NCBI GenBank assembly: GCA_044464485.1
Contig: JBIQLG010000006.1
Location: 62,001-126,000, forward strand
From: Terrimesophilobacter sp044464485
GTDB lineage: Bacteria; Actinomycetota; Actinomycetes; Actinomycetales; Microbacteriaceae
Length of the DNA stretch: 64,000 nucleotides
Direction of reading: 5' to 3'
The first letter of the stretch is position 1. Every line of letters begins with the position of its first letter. The notes beneath the pieces were generated by a model, which saw only the letters and a program-made list of their open reading frames with translations, was not told the origin of the DNA and did no database searches. Below, in pieces: positions 42,651 to 51,735 of this stretch. The position numbers and the translations under genes were made by a program.

Positions 42651-44708
42651 CTATTTGCGGTGGCTCTCCGCAAGGCGCGCCGGAGGCAGATGCTTGCGGA
42701 TCACGGCCTGGCGCACCGGTTCGCCGCGTCGGTCCTGCCCGGGCAGTGGCCTTCCGGGACGCGAATACAAAGCCTGGGAGGAGTCGAGCAGCCATGGCAC
42801 GAGGGCGATGGCGACACCGTGGCACAGCACGAGCTTGTGGCGGATGCGCCGGGCCTTGTGGTTATGCAGAAGGTTCTCCCACCAGTGGCCAACCACAAAC
42901 AGCGGCATGTAGACCGTGACCACCTCTGCTCCGTGGGACTCACGACGCTTCTTGATGTACTTGATGAGCGGGAAACTGATGTCGCGATAGGGCGACTGAA
43001 TCACCCTCAGCGGTACCTGGATTTTTCGCGACTTCCATTGCTGTTTCAGTTGCTTTGTCTGCTCGTCGTCGATGGAGCAGTGCACCGCTTCGAGACTTTC
43101 ATGGCGAGCGGCGATGGCGTAGTCCAGCGCTTTCAGCGTGGGTTTCTGCAGGTCGCCCACGAGCACTATCGCGTGGTCGCCGTTGGCGCCGAACACCGTG
43201 GAGTCATCGACGGCGAGACCGATCTCCACGTGCCGGTAATAGCGGTTCACTTTGAGCATGAGAAGGTACAGGATCGGCCCGATCACGAAGACGATCCACG
43301 CGCCGTGGGTGAATTTTGTGACCGTCACCACGATGAGGACTGTCGCCGTCAACAGCGCGCCGAACGAGTTGATGGAAAGGCTTCGGATGATCTGACCGCG
43401 ATTCTTCGCACCTCCCCTAAGGGTGCGAATCCAGTGTTTGACCATGCCGGATTGCCCGAGAGTAAACGACACGAAAACGCCGATGATGTAGAGCTGGATG
43501 AGTGCTGTGAGGTTCGCCTGGAATGCGATCAGCAGGATCGCGGCGCCGAGGCCCAGAATGAGCACGCCATTGGAGTAGACGAGCCGGTCGCCGCGCGTCG
43601 AAAGCGATTTTGGCGCGTAGCCGTCGCGAGCGAGCACGGACCCCAGAAGCGGGAATCCATTGAATGCCGTGTTGGCCGCGAGCAGCAGCACCGCAGCGGT
43701 CGTACCCTGAAGCACGAAAAAGAGTATTTGAGTGTCTCCGCCGAAGACGGCGGCGGCGAGTTGGGCCATGACACTGCGTTGCGGTTCAGTCGCACAGGCC
43801 GTGAATCCTTGAAGATCGCAGGGGTTCTCCGCATAGTGAACGTGGGAGACCAGCGCGAGAGTCGTGACCCCCGCGAAGAGCGTGATGGCGATTCCGCCCA
43901 TCATGGCAAGAGTGCGCTTGGCGTTCTTGATCTTGGGGGTGCGAAAGGCCGGCACCCCGTTGGCGACGGCTTCCACGCCCGTGAGGGCGCTGCATCCGCT
44001 TGCGAAAGAGCGCAGGAGCAGCAGCACGATTCCCACCTGAGTGAACTGCTCCGCCTTCACTTGGTAGGTTGCCGAGGATGCGACGGGTGCGTCTCCGAGG
44101 ACGATGCGAATAAAACCCACCACGATCATGAGGAGCACGCTGAAAATGAAGAGATAGGTGGGTAGCGCGAACGCCTTGCTCGACTCGCGCACGCCGCGCA
44201 GGTTGACGGCGGCAAGAACGACGATGAAACCAAGCGCCATCTCGACGCGCCACGTGTGGAGTTCCGGAAACGCGGAGATGATGTTGTCGACGCCGCTGGC
44301 CACGGATACGGCGACCGTGAGGATGTAGTCGATGAGCAGCGCGCTCGCCACGACGAGGCCGGCCTTCTCGCCGAGGTTCTTGTGCGCCACCTCGAAGTCG
44401 CCGCCGCCCGAAGGGTAGGCCTTGATGAGTTGGCGGTACGAGGCAACCACCGTGACGAGAACGACGATGACGGCGGCAGCGACCCACGGCGCGAAAGTGA
44501 GAAAACTGAGGCCGCCGAGCATCAGGATCATGAGCAGTTCCTGAGGGCCGTATGCGACGGACGACAGCGCATCGCTGGCGAAGATGGGTAGGGCCAAATG
44601 CTTGGGGAGCAGCTGTCCCTCAAGTTTGTCTGTGGGTAGTGGATCGCCGATCAGCCAGCGTTTAGGCGACCGGACTTCTGTAGTCACGAGTTGCGACAAT
44701 ACACCCAT
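42651..44708 (-). CDS. KimA-like potassium importer / APC-family permease
   Basis: A 685-residue membrane protein with about 12 hydrophobic segments followed by a soluble C-terminal domain of about 200 residues. The N-terminal half closely follows the pattern of Bacillus KimA (YdaO): ALPIFASDALSSVAYGPQEL, SYRQLIKAYPSGGGDFEVA, LLIDYILTVAVSVASGVDNI and VNLRGVRESSKAFALP. KimA is a high-affinity K+/H+ symporter inhibited by c-di-AMP at its cytoplasmic domain. Amino-acid transport is the alternative for more distant relatives. The ATG at 44708 lacks a clear ribosome-binding site. I see no ydaO-type riboswitch in the 178 nt upstream. Confidence 0.8.
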   Translation of the reverse strand: MGVLSQLVTTEVRSPKRWLIGDPLPTDKLEGQLLPKHLALPIFASDALSSVAYGPQELLMILMLGGLSFLTFAPWVAAAVIVVLVTVVASYRQLIKAYPSGGGDFEVAHKNLGEKAGLVVASALLIDYILTVAVSVASGVDNIISAFPELHTWRVEMALGFIVVLAAVNLRGVRESSKAFALPTYLFIFSVLLMIVVGFIRIVLGDAPVASSATYQVKAEQFTQVGIVLLLLRSFASGCSALTGVEAVANGVPAFRTPKIKNAKRTLAMMGGIAITLFAGVTTLALVSHVHYAENPCDLQGFTACATEPQRSVMAQLAAAVFGGDTQILFFVLQGTTAAVLLLAANTAFNGFPLLGSVLARDGYAPKSLSTRGDRLVYSNGVLILGLGAAILLIAFQANLTALIQLYIIGVFVSFTLGQSGMVKHWIRTLRGGAKNRGQIIRSLSINSFGALLTATVLIVVTVTKFTHGAWIVFVIGPILYLLMLKVNRYYRHVEIGLAVDDSTVFGANGDHAIVLVGDLQKPTLKALDYAIAARHESLEAVHCSIDDEQTKQLKQQWKSRKIQVPLRVIQSPYRDISFPLIKYIKKRRESHGAEVVTVYMPLFVVGHWWENLLHNHKARRIRHKLVLCHGVAIALVPWLLDSSQALYSRPGRPLPGQDRRGEPVRQAVIRKHLPPARLAESHRK

Positions 44709-44886
44709 TAGGTTGCGAGTGAGTACGCAAAGTCACACCCCAGCGAAAAGTTCGGTTGCCGAAAGTTTCCTTGTGGCCAAAACGACCGAATTATTGACCG
44801 GCATTCTTCCCTGACGAAATCATGGCGAGCACCAACACGGCTGCGTCATCGAATGTGCAGACGTCTTTCCCGACACAAAGGAGTGA

Positions 44887-46062
44887 ATGATGAACGGTAT
44901 CTTCCTACGGAATCGCGGAGGGGAAAAGCATCGCTGGCGAATCGCCGGCGTCGCGACCCTCGCGGCACTCAGCACGGTGGTGGCCCTCGCCGGATGTTCT
45001 TCCGCCGACACCACGTCGCCTTCGGATGACGGCGAGAATGCGAACGGCATTCCCAGCTATTACCCGAAGAGCTACAGCGACCTCATCGACGCCTCGAAGG
45101 CGGAAGGGGGCGACCTGGTGATCTACTCCAACACGGATCAGGAGAACTGGGCACCCATCATCAGGGACTTTCAGGCGAAGTATCCCTGGGTCACCAACAT
45201 CGCGGCCAACAACCTCGACAGCGATGAGGTCTTCCAGCGTCAATTGAGCGAGACCGCAACGGGCAATGCGCCGGCGGACATGCTCGTCTCCAACGCCGTG
45301 CAGGCGTGGGCGACGTACATCGACGATGGTGCCGTGATGCAGTACAAGTCGCCGGAGCTCGCCAAGCTCCCCGACTTCGCGGAACTCATGCCGAGCGTGT
45401 ACGCGATGTCGCTGGATCCGGTGGGAATGGCATACAACACGAGCATCATCACGACGCCCGTGAAGAGCATCGCCGACCTTGCGAAACTGGTCAAAGCAGA
45501 TCCCGACAAATTCAAAGGCAAGATCACCACGCGAGACGTCAAGGGCGCTTGGGGTTTCACGGTGTCGCACGCTTGGGCAGAGGGCAACAAGGATGCGTGG
45601 GACACGTTGGGCGACATATTGCCGATCGCTCGTCCGGAAACGTCATCCGGAACTCAGCGCGAGAAGATCCTCTCCGGTGAGTATGCGGCCGGCTTCCTGA
45701 TCAGCTCCGCTGTCGCGTATCCGGCAGAAGCGGACAGTGCAGGCCTGCTCAAGTTTGTGCTCCCGACGGACGGAACCGTGGTTCTCGGCCGTGGAATCGG
45801 CATCACCCCGAAGGCTCCGCACGCGGCGACGGCGAAGCTGTTCCTCGACTTCGTGCTTTCCGCCGAAGGTCAGGCGGCCGTTGCCGAGGGTGGACTCACC
45901 TCCTACCGCGAGGGAGTGCAGCTCAAGGACGGCATTCACACCTATCAGGAGATCGAGAAGACGGCCGGTGAGAAGGCCATCATCCGCGTTCCCTACAAGA
46001 CGGTGTCGGATTCCGACGTGAACGCCTTCGTCTCCAAGTGGGACGGAATGCTCGGGAACTAG
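44887..46062 (+). CDS. Extracellular solute-binding lipoprotein of a ferric-iron-type ABC importer
   Basis: A 391-residue lipoprotein. A basic N-terminus (RNRGGEKHRWR), a hydrophobic stretch and the lipobox LAGC (Cys near residue 37) mark lipidation and anchoring. The mature part is a family 1 binding protein of the Fe(3+)/AfuA type (LVIYSNTDQENWAPIIRDF; VGMAYNTSIITTPVKSI; GRGIGITPKAPHAATAKLFL). Candidate substrates are ferric iron, sugar phosphates, or phosphonates; none is proven. AAAGGAG precedes a double ATG; the second (44890) has better spacing. No iron box is seen upstream. It starts a four-gene operon. Confidence 0.85.
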   Translation: MMNGIFLRNRGGEKHRWRIAGVATLAALSTVVALAGCSSADTTSPSDDGENANGIPSYYPKSYSDLIDASKAEGGDLVIYSNTDQENWAPIIRDFQAKYPWVTNIAANNLDSDEVFQRQLSETATGNAPADMLVSNAVQAWATYIDDGAVMQYKSPELAKLPDFAELMPSVYAMSLDPVGMAYNTSIITTPVKSIADLAKLVKADPDKFKGKITTRDVKGAWGFTVSHAWAEGNKDAWDTLGDILPIARPETSSGTQREKILSGEYAAGFLISSAVAYPAEADSAGLLKFVLPTDGTVVLGRGIGITPKAPHAATAKLFLDFVLSAEGQAAVAEGGLTSYREGVQLKDGIHTYQEIEKTAGEKAIIRVPYKTVSDSDVNAFVSKWDGMLGN

Positions 46063-46092
46063 CGCACACCGCTGCGTCACCGAAAACACACA

Positions 46093-47862
46093 ATGGCAAT
46101 TCTCACTACCGCGGGTTCGACTGAAAAGTCGAATTCCCGACCCGCCCTGCCGGCGCCGAAGTACCCTCGGGTCTTCGGCGTCGGCCGGGGTCGGATCGTC
46201 CAATACCTTGTCCTCATCGTCCTCGCACTCTTCGTCGTCGCGCCGCTGCTTCCGATTCTGTTTCAGTCCGTTCAGGATCGGCCGCTGTACAAGTCCGGCG
46301 GAATCTTCACGGCGCAGAACTACGTGCACCTCTTCACCGACGCCGGCTTCGGCGAGGTGATTCTCAACACGGCTTTGTTCGCCGTCGGAACCACGGTTCT
46401 TTCGCTCGTCATCGCCATTCCGATGGCGGTCCTCGTCGTGCGCACGCGACTGCCGTTCGGGCGCTTCCTCGGGCTGTCGATGCAGTGGCCGTTCTTCGTC
46501 TCCTCGCTCATTCTGGGTTTCGGCTGGATCACCCTGTACGGTCCCGCGGGGTTCATCAGCGTGGGCGTGAGGCAACTCATCGGTTTCGTCCCCTGGGATC
46601 TCTACACGATTGCGGGAATGGCGGCGACGGAAGCCGTCGGGCTCGCCCCCATCGCGTACGTCTTTTGCGCCAACGCCTTGCAGCAATCCGATGCCTCTCT
46701 CGAGAGCGCGGCGCAGGTGTGCGGAGCAAAGCCGATGCGGATCCTGTTCCAGGTCATCATTCCCATGCTGCGGCCCCCGATCGTGTACGCGTCGATTCTC
46801 GTCTTCAGCGTCTCGCTCGAGACCCTCAGCGTCCCTCTGCTCTACGGCACACCGGTGCGCATCCAGGTGTTCTCGACGTTCCTCTACACCAACGGCCTGC
46901 AATCGATTCGCCCCGACTACGGGGTACTCGGCGCAGCGTCGACCATCATTCTCGCGGTGACCATCGCGACGGTTGCCATTCAGGCCAGAGTGCTCAAGAA
47001 TGCTCAGCGCTTCATTTCCGTGCGGGGGAAGGCCGTGCGGCCGAGGCTCCTCGAGCTGGGCTGGATCCGCTGGGTCGCCGTGGTGTTGATCACGCTGTAC
47101 CTCATTTTCGGTGCAGTACTCCCGATTCTGGGTCTGGTGTTCCGGTCGTTCACGAAAATCTTCACCCCGCTGCAGAGTCCACTCAAGACGCTCACGTTCG
47201 ACAACTATGATCGCGTGTTCACCTTCCCGGTTTACGTGCAATCCATCACCAACAGCGTCGTGGTGGCAGCGGTCGGCGCAATCGTGATCAGCGGGCTCGC
47301 CTTGCTTGCCGTGCTCGTCGCACGGAGGTCGACCTTCCGGTTCGCTCGAGCGATCGAATACCTGGCACTCATTCCCCAGGCTGTTCCGGGAATCATTGTG
47401 GGTATCGGGTTCTTTTGGTCGTTTGCGCTCGCTCCGCAGTGGATCAGCGGCCTGATCCAGGGCACGTTGACGGCAATCATTATCGCGTTCGGATTCCGCG
47501 CACTACCCGTGGCGTTCGGGTCGATCGCACCCGCGATCATGCAAATCGCCACGGAGCTCGACAACGGTGCCAGAACCTCGGGTGCGGATTGGCTCGGCGC
47601 CTTCTTCAGGGTGCTCAGGGCCCTGCTGTTTCCGGCGTTCATGGGAGCCGTGATCCTCGTCTTCGTGACGATGATGAAGGAATATTCCGCTGCGCTGTTC
47701 CTGTCGTCCGCGCATACGGGCGTGATCGGCACCACGATGCTGGAGCTGTGGGTTCAGGGGAACACCGGTTCGGTTGCGGCGCTGGCCACCATTCAAATCA
47801 CCATTTCGGCCGTGTTCGTCGCAATAGCGAGCCTGTTCATGAAAGGACACAACAATGCCTGA
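46093..47862 (+). CDS. ABC importer permease, fused two-domain type (iron/AfuB-like)
   Basis: A 589-residue membrane protein with about 12 helices, made of two binding-protein-dependent transport domains in one chain. The EAA-loop equivalents occur around SLESAAQVCGAKPMRILFQV in the first half and LDNGARTSGADWLGAFFRVL in the second, where the ATPase docks. This form is typical for ferric-iron and related importers. The ATG at 46093 has no strong ribosome-binding site, 30 nt after the binding-protein stop. It overlaps the ATPase gene by 8 nt. Confidence 0.9.
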   Translation: MAILTTAGSTEKSNSRPALPAPKYPRVFGVGRGRIVQYLVLIVLALFVVAPLLPILFQSVQDRPLYKSGGIFTAQNYVHLFTDAGFGEVILNTALFAVGTTVLSLVIAIPMAVLVVRTRLPFGRFLGLSMQWPFFVSSLILGFGWITLYGPAGFISVGVRQLIGFVPWDLYTIAGMAATEAVGLAPIAYVFCANALQQSDASLESAAQVCGAKPMRILFQVIIPMLRPPIVYASILVFSVSLETLSVPLLYGTPVRIQVFSTFLYTNGLQSIRPDYGVLGAASTIILAVTIATVAIQARVLKNAQRFISVRGKAVRPRLLELGWIRWVAVVLITLYLIFGAVLPILGLVFRSFTKIFTPLQSPLKTLTFDNYDRVFTFPVYVQSITNSVVVAAVGAIVISGLALLAVLVARRSTFRFARAIEYLALIPQAVPGIIVGIGFFWSFALAPQWISGLIQGTLTAIIIAFGFRALPVAFGSIAPAIMQIATELDNGARTSGADWLGAFFRVLRALLFPAFMGAVILVFVTMMKEYSAALFLSSAHTGVIGTTMLELWVQGNTGSVAALATIQITISAVFVAIASLFMKGHNNA

Positions 47863-48982
47863 CGTACGCGTTTCGCATCTCTCCAAACAGTTCAACAACA
47901 ATCACGTGCTCAACGAAATCACGTTCACGATCGAGGACGGAGAGTTCTTCACGCTCCTCGGCCCCAGCGGATGCGGCAAGTCCACGACGTTGAACTGCAT
48001 CGCCGGGCTCGAGCAGCCCACCGCCGGCTCCGTCGAGGTCGGAGACCGTACTTTCGTGAATGTTGCCAGGAAACTCTACGTGCAACCGGAGGAGCGCAAC
48101 CTCGGCATGGTGTTCCAGTCGTACGCGCTGTGGCCGCACATGACGGTGGAGAAGAACCTCGCGTTGCCGCTGTCCATTCGCAAAGCCAGTAAAGCCGACA
48201 AGGCCTCCCTCATCCACGACGCTTTGGACAAGGTCGGCCTCGCGCACCTCAAAGACCGTTACCCGCATCAACTCTCGGGGGGCCAGCAGCAGCGGGTCGC
48301 TCTGGCGAGGGCTCTCGTCTATTCGCCTTCCGTGCTGTTGCTCGATGAGCCGCTCTCCAATCTGGATGCCAAATTGCGCGAGCAGGCGCGGGCGTGGCTC
48401 AAGAGGTTGCAGGAGGATCTGGGAATCACGACCGTGTACGTGACGCACGATCAGGACGAAGCGCTGTCACTGAGTGATCGGATCGCCGTGATGTTCGACG
48501 GGCGCATGACGCAGATCGGATCTCCGACCGACGTCTACGATCGCCCGGCAACGGCGCATGTCGCGGCATTCGTGGGCAGCTGCAATTTTCTTGTGGGCGT
48601 CGTGGAAAGCCGCAATGGCGGATCGATAAAAATCCGACTGGCCACCAACGGCGAACAGATTACCGTTGCAACCAAGGAGAAGTTCACCGAGGGACAGGAG
48701 GTCACCGTGGCGGTGCGCCCCGAAAAGCTCACCATCACGCCGGTCCAGGATCCGACAAACGGCATGAACGTGCTGGATACCGAGGTCCTGACCAGGTCGT
48801 ACGTGGGTTCTCGCTACGAGTACGGTCTTCGACTGGGTTCGACGATCGTTCAGGCGGTTACGCAGGACGGCAGCCTTTTTGGAAAGGTGCGGCTGATTTT
48901 CAACCCGGAGGATGCGCTTGTGTACCCGGACATTGCGATTCCGTCCGCGGAGGCACAGGAACTCATGACCGTGGCCTCATGA
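47855..48982 (+). CDS. ABC importer ATP-binding protein (FbpC/PotA-like)
   Basis: A 375-residue ATPase with Walker A LLGPSGCGKSTTLN, signature HQLSGGQQQRVALARAL, Walker B LLLDEPLSNLD, and the switch histidine in VYVTHDQDEALSL. The C-terminal third (from about residue 240) is a TOBE-type regulatory domain. It powers the permease encoded by the overlapping gene. The last 4 nt overlap the MFS gene (ATGA), so that gene belongs to the same operon. Confidence 0.92.
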   Translation: MPDVRVSHLSKQFNNNHVLNEITFTIEDGEFFTLLGPSGCGKSTTLNCIAGLEQPTAGSVEVGDRTFVNVARKLYVQPEERNLGMVFQSYALWPHMTVEKNLALPLSIRKASKADKASLIHDALDKVGLAHLKDRYPHQLSGGQQQRVALARALVYSPSVLLLDEPLSNLDAKLREQARAWLKRLQEDLGITTVYVTHDQDEALSLSDRIAVMFDGRMTQIGSPTDVYDRPATAHVAAFVGSCNFLVGVVESRNGGSIKIRLATNGEQITVATKEKFTEGQEVTVAVRPEKLTITPVQDPTNGMNVLDTEVLTRSYVGSRYEYGLRLGSTIVQAVTQDGSLFGKVRLIFNPEDALVYPDIAIPSAEAQELMTVAS

Positions 48983-50166
48983 GGCGAACGCTCGGGCTGG
49001 TCTTCCTCCATGCGATAGCGATTCAGACCATAACTTTCGCGCTGAGGCCGACGCTGTCGTATGCGGTTCTGGATATCGGGTTGGCTCCTGCGCTTCTGGG
49101 CATCATCACCGCCGCATTCGCCATCCCGGCGTTGCTCTTCGCGCTGCCGGCAGGGAGGGCCATCGACAATCTGGGAGAACGCCGGTCGCTCGTCGTGGGG
49201 TCGGTGGCGGTGACGGCATCCGCGGTTGTCGCCTTCCTCTCCTCCGGCTCGCTGTGGCTGCTGCTGCTTGCCACGGTGCTTCTGGGCATCGGGCACCTTT
49301 TCTCCGTCATCGGCGAGCAGGCACTCATGGCGAACAATCCGAACACCCGAGGTTCCGATTCGCACTTCGGCGTGTACGCATTTGCGGCATCACTGGGGCA
49401 GACGCTCGGGCCGCTCCTGCTGGTATTGCCGGGCGGCACCGTGAAAACGCCTCCGCTGGGTCTCATTTTTGCGGTCTGCGCGGGACTGGCACTCGTCATG
49501 CTGGTCATTTCAGCGTTCATTCCGAGCTCTCCCGTCGAGCACGTCGAGGGGCGCTCGGGAATGCTGGGAACGGCACTCACGCTGCTGAAGATCCCCGGTC
49601 TGGCCAAGGCGCTGCTGACGAGCGCGATAGTTCTCGCGTCCGTGGACCTCTTCTTGACCTATATTCCGGCACTGGGACACGAGCGAGCTTTCTCCGCGGC
49701 GACCGTCGGCATCGCGCTGACAGTCAGATCAGTGGCGTCCATGGTGTCGCGTGTCTTTCTCGGATGGTTCGTGCGCAAACTGGGGCGTCGCGCGGTCATG
49801 ATGTGGTCGGTGGCGATTTCCGCGGTCGCCCTTGCCGGAATGGGTTTCGCCGCACCCGAGTGGGCGCTGCTGACGCTGTCGGCAGCGTACGGTTTTGCGG
49901 TGGGAACCTGCCAGCCCGTCACCATGTCGTGGATCTCTCAGCTTCCGCCGCCCGGATACCGCGGGTCCGCGATGTCCCTCAGGCTGGCGTTCAACCGGTT
50001 GGGTCAGACGGTTCTTCCGGTGAGCCTTGGAGCTTTCGCGGCATCCGCGGGAGCCGCCGGAGTGCTCATCGCGACCGGCATCATGGTAGGCGTCGCGGTG
50101 TGGCCCGCGGCCGCCGTGAGGAACGATGCTTCCTCGCGGTCATCCGACCCCCCTCCAGCACCGTGA
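48979..50166 (+). CDS. MFS transporter, co-transcribed with the ABC importer
   Basis: A 395-residue membrane protein with about 12 hydrophobic segments. Motif A-like sequence appears as LPAGRAIDNLGERRSLVVG and a second, weaker copy in the middle (FLGWFVRKLGRRAVMM). The ATG overlaps the ATPase stop by 4 nt, so it is translated with the importer. A pump or alternative porter for the same substrate or a chelator is possible. The family (single-polypeptide drug or metabolite carriers) does not settle the direction or substrate. It ends one base from the convergent PadR gene. Confidence 0.82.
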   Translation: MRRTLGLVFLHAIAIQTITFALRPTLSYAVLDIGLAPALLGIITAAFAIPALLFALPAGRAIDNLGERRSLVVGSVAVTASAVVAFLSSGSLWLLLLATVLLGIGHLFSVIGEQALMANNPNTRGSDSHFGVYAFAASLGQTLGPLLLVLPGGTVKTPPLGLIFAVCAGLALVMLVISAFIPSSPVEHVEGRSGMLGTALTLLKIPGLAKALLTSAIVLASVDLFLTYIPALGHERAFSAATVGIALTVRSVASMVSRVFLGWFVRKLGRRAVMMWSVAISAVALAGMGFAAPEWALLTLSAAYGFAVGTCQPVTMSWISQLPPPGYRGSAMSLRLAFNRLGQTVLPVSLGAFAASAGAAGVLIATGIMVGVAVWPAAAVRNDASSRSSDPPPAP

Positions 50167-50167
50167 T

Positions 50168-50776
50168 CTAGCGTGATCCGAAAAGGCTCATCCGCACGTC
50201 CGCGAGCTTCTTGCCGAGACTGTCGACGATGTCATCGGTCAGTTCGTCCCGAGCGGCCATGCTGCGAAGTTCGGAGCGCATGTTGTGCCGAAAGTCGTTG
50301 AGGATGATTTCGGCGCTGCGAAGCTGACCGCTGTTGATTTCGCGCGTATCGGCTCGAATCGTTCGGCTCGCTTTTTTGGCCTCGGAGCGGGCATCGCGTG
50401 CCGCAGCCGCGAGATCGGCGCGCAAGCTTTTCATCGCCTGATTCACGTTCTCCCGAACTTCGTCGGCGAGGCGCCGCACCGAATCGGTGACGTCGCTTTC
50501 GATGGAGTCGAGTTCGTGCTGCCGCTCTGCGAGTTCCGCGCGACCGGCATCCGTGATCTCGTACACCGTCTTACGGCCCTCGGGTGATTTCGTGACGAGA
50601 CCCTCTTCTTCGAGCTTCGCCAGGCGCGGGTAGATCGTGCCCGCGCTCGGCGAATACGTACCCCCGAACTGCTCTTCGAGAGCGAGAATCAGTTCGTAGC
50701 CGTGCATGGGTTCCTGAGCGAGGAGGCTCAGCAGGTAGAGGCGAAGGTGGCCGTGTGCGAACACCGGCGGCGTCAT
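50168..50776 (-). CDS. PadR-family transcriptional regulator
   Basis: A 202-residue regulator. The winged helix at residues 8-85 has LRLYLLSLLAQEPMHGYELI, the wing with GTIYPRLAKLEEEGLV, and ITDAGRAEL. The C-terminal half is long, charged and helical (ELDSIESDVTDSVRRLADEV), longer than in small PadR-s1 proteins. The ATG at 50776 overlaps the DUF4097 stop by 4 nt. PadR regulators usually repress their own operon; TATATCG repeats upstream of the DUF4097 gene are candidate sites. Confidence 0.87.
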   Translation of the reverse strand: MTPPVFAHGHLRLYLLSLLAQEPMHGYELILALEEQFGGTYSPSAGTIYPRLAKLEEEGLVTKSPEGRKTVYEITDAGRAELAERQHELDSIESDVTDSVRRLADEVRENVNQAMKSLRADLAAAARDARSEAKKASRTIRADTREINSGQLRSAEIILNDFRHNMRSELRSMAARDELTDDIVDSLGKKLADVRMSLFGSR

Positions 50777-51588
50777 CGGCCTGATCCTCCCTGAGCCGGG
50801 GAGTGGAGAACGCTGACGTCGCCCGACACGGTGGCTGCGGAGAATTCCAGCCACTGGCCGTGGAGGTCGCCGTACTTGCCCGTGTATTGACCGCGAACCC
50901 CGGTGATGGTGGAGTCGTCGAGTTGGAGTCGCCCCGAGACGGAGCTCACCTTGTACTGGGCCGGTACTCCCGGCTCCAGTCGAAGAGTGATGTCGCCCGA
51001 GACGGATTTGAAACTGACGTTGTCGGGTGTGCCGACGACGTCGAGAAACACTGCCCCCGACACGCTGTTCGAGTTGAACTTCATGATCTCTCCGCTGGCG
51101 GTGATCTCGCCGCTGACGGTCCGCGACGTGATGTTGCCGTAGTGGTTGCGCACGTTTATTTCACCGCTCACGGAGTTCATGTCGAGGTCGCCATACACGC
51201 CGTCGATCACGAGGTCCCCGCTCACCGTGCTGATTTTGGCGTCTTCCGTAAGGCCGCTGACCAGTCCGCTCGCGGAGACAACTCCGATCTTGAGCGCGAC
51301 GTCGCGCGGAATCATGATGCTGATGTCGGCGGTTGCCTTGTGCTTCATGGTGGTGAACACGTCGAGGAAGTTCTCCCATTCGATCTGAGGGTGGTCGACT
51401 TCGAGTGTGTCGCCCGAGAGGGAAACCTTGAGCGGCTTCTTGGTGACGGAGTGGACCTCGATGCGGGCGCCGGGTTCGTCGTGGCCCACGATGTCGACTT
51501 TTCCGCCGAGAAGCCCAACTTTCAGATTGCGCACCATGTCGACGTCGATCGTTTTCGCGTCCTCGATGAGCCATTTTTGGTCTGCCAT
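50773..51588 (-). CDS. DUF4097-family beta-repeat protein
   Basis: A 271-residue protein of the DUF4097 (adhesin-like beta-strand repeat) family. From residue 100 on, short strands end in repeated VSG(D/E/A/R) turns: TVSGDLVID, SVSGEINVR, TVSGEITAS, SVSGAVFLD, SVSGDITLR, SVSGRLQLD, TVSGDVSVL. This would build a right-handed beta-helix or sheet. No signal peptide or membrane segment is visible, so it is probably cytoplasmic. AAGGGAAG lies before the ATG at 51588. It is coupled to the PadR gene; a role in envelope-stress sensing, as for LiaG-like proteins, is a guess. Confidence 0.82.
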   Translation of the reverse strand: MADQKWLIEDAKTIDVDMVRNLKVGLLGGKVDIVGHDEPGARIEVHSVTKKPLKVSLSGDTLEVDHPQIEWENFLDVFTTMKHKATADISIMIPRDVALKIGVVSASGLVSGLTEDAKISTVSGDLVIDGVYGDLDMNSVSGEINVRNHYGNITSRTVSGEITASGEIMKFNSNSVSGAVFLDVVGTPDNVSFKSVSGDITLRLEPGVPAQYKVSSVSGRLQLDDSTITGVRGQYTGKYGDLHGQWLEFSAATVSGDVSVLHSPAQGGSGR

Positions 51589-51620
51589 GAGACTTCCCTT
51601 TCACTGTCGCGTCTCGGTAA

Positions 51621-51659
51621 ACGCGTTATATCGCGTGTTACAAGAATCAAGCTATATCG
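51621..51659 (-). promoter_or_regulatory. Candidate PadR operator upstream of DUF4097-padR
   Basis: ACGCG-TTATAT-CGCGT at 51621-51636 is an inverted repeat. TATATCG occurs at 51627-51633 and again at 51653-51659, 26 bp apart. On the minus strand TATAAC within the first copy could be the -10 of the operon, so a regulator bound here would repress it. The M20 gene promoter starts 65 bp to the right. Confidence 0.45.
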
Positions 51660-51723
51660 TGTTTGGCCGAAATGCAAGTCCCTGCGAAAATCCGAATTTT
51701 GCCCGCGCGCGAACGAGGAAAGA

Positions 51724-51729
51724 TAGATT
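51724..51729 (+). promoter_or_regulatory. -10 element (TAGATT) of the M20 peptidase gene
   Basis: TAGATT lies 6 nt before the ATG at 51736, with no ribosome-binding site. Confidence 0.45.
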
Positions 51730-51735
51730 CGGGGC

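Noticed and set aside
41925..44165. A 746-codon open frame on the plus strand over the crcB and kimA-like genes
   Set aside because: It is antisense to three well-supported membrane proteins and shows only charged low-complexity sequence.
44706..44724. Possible iron box upstream of the ferric-type ABC operon
   Set aside because: TTAGGTT matches the left half only, and it lies over the start codon of the kimA-like gene, far from the operon.
44709..44886. c-di-AMP (ydaO) riboswitch upstream of the kimA-like gene
   Set aside because: I could not recognise the conserved core on the minus strand, and the region is short and shared with a divergent operon.
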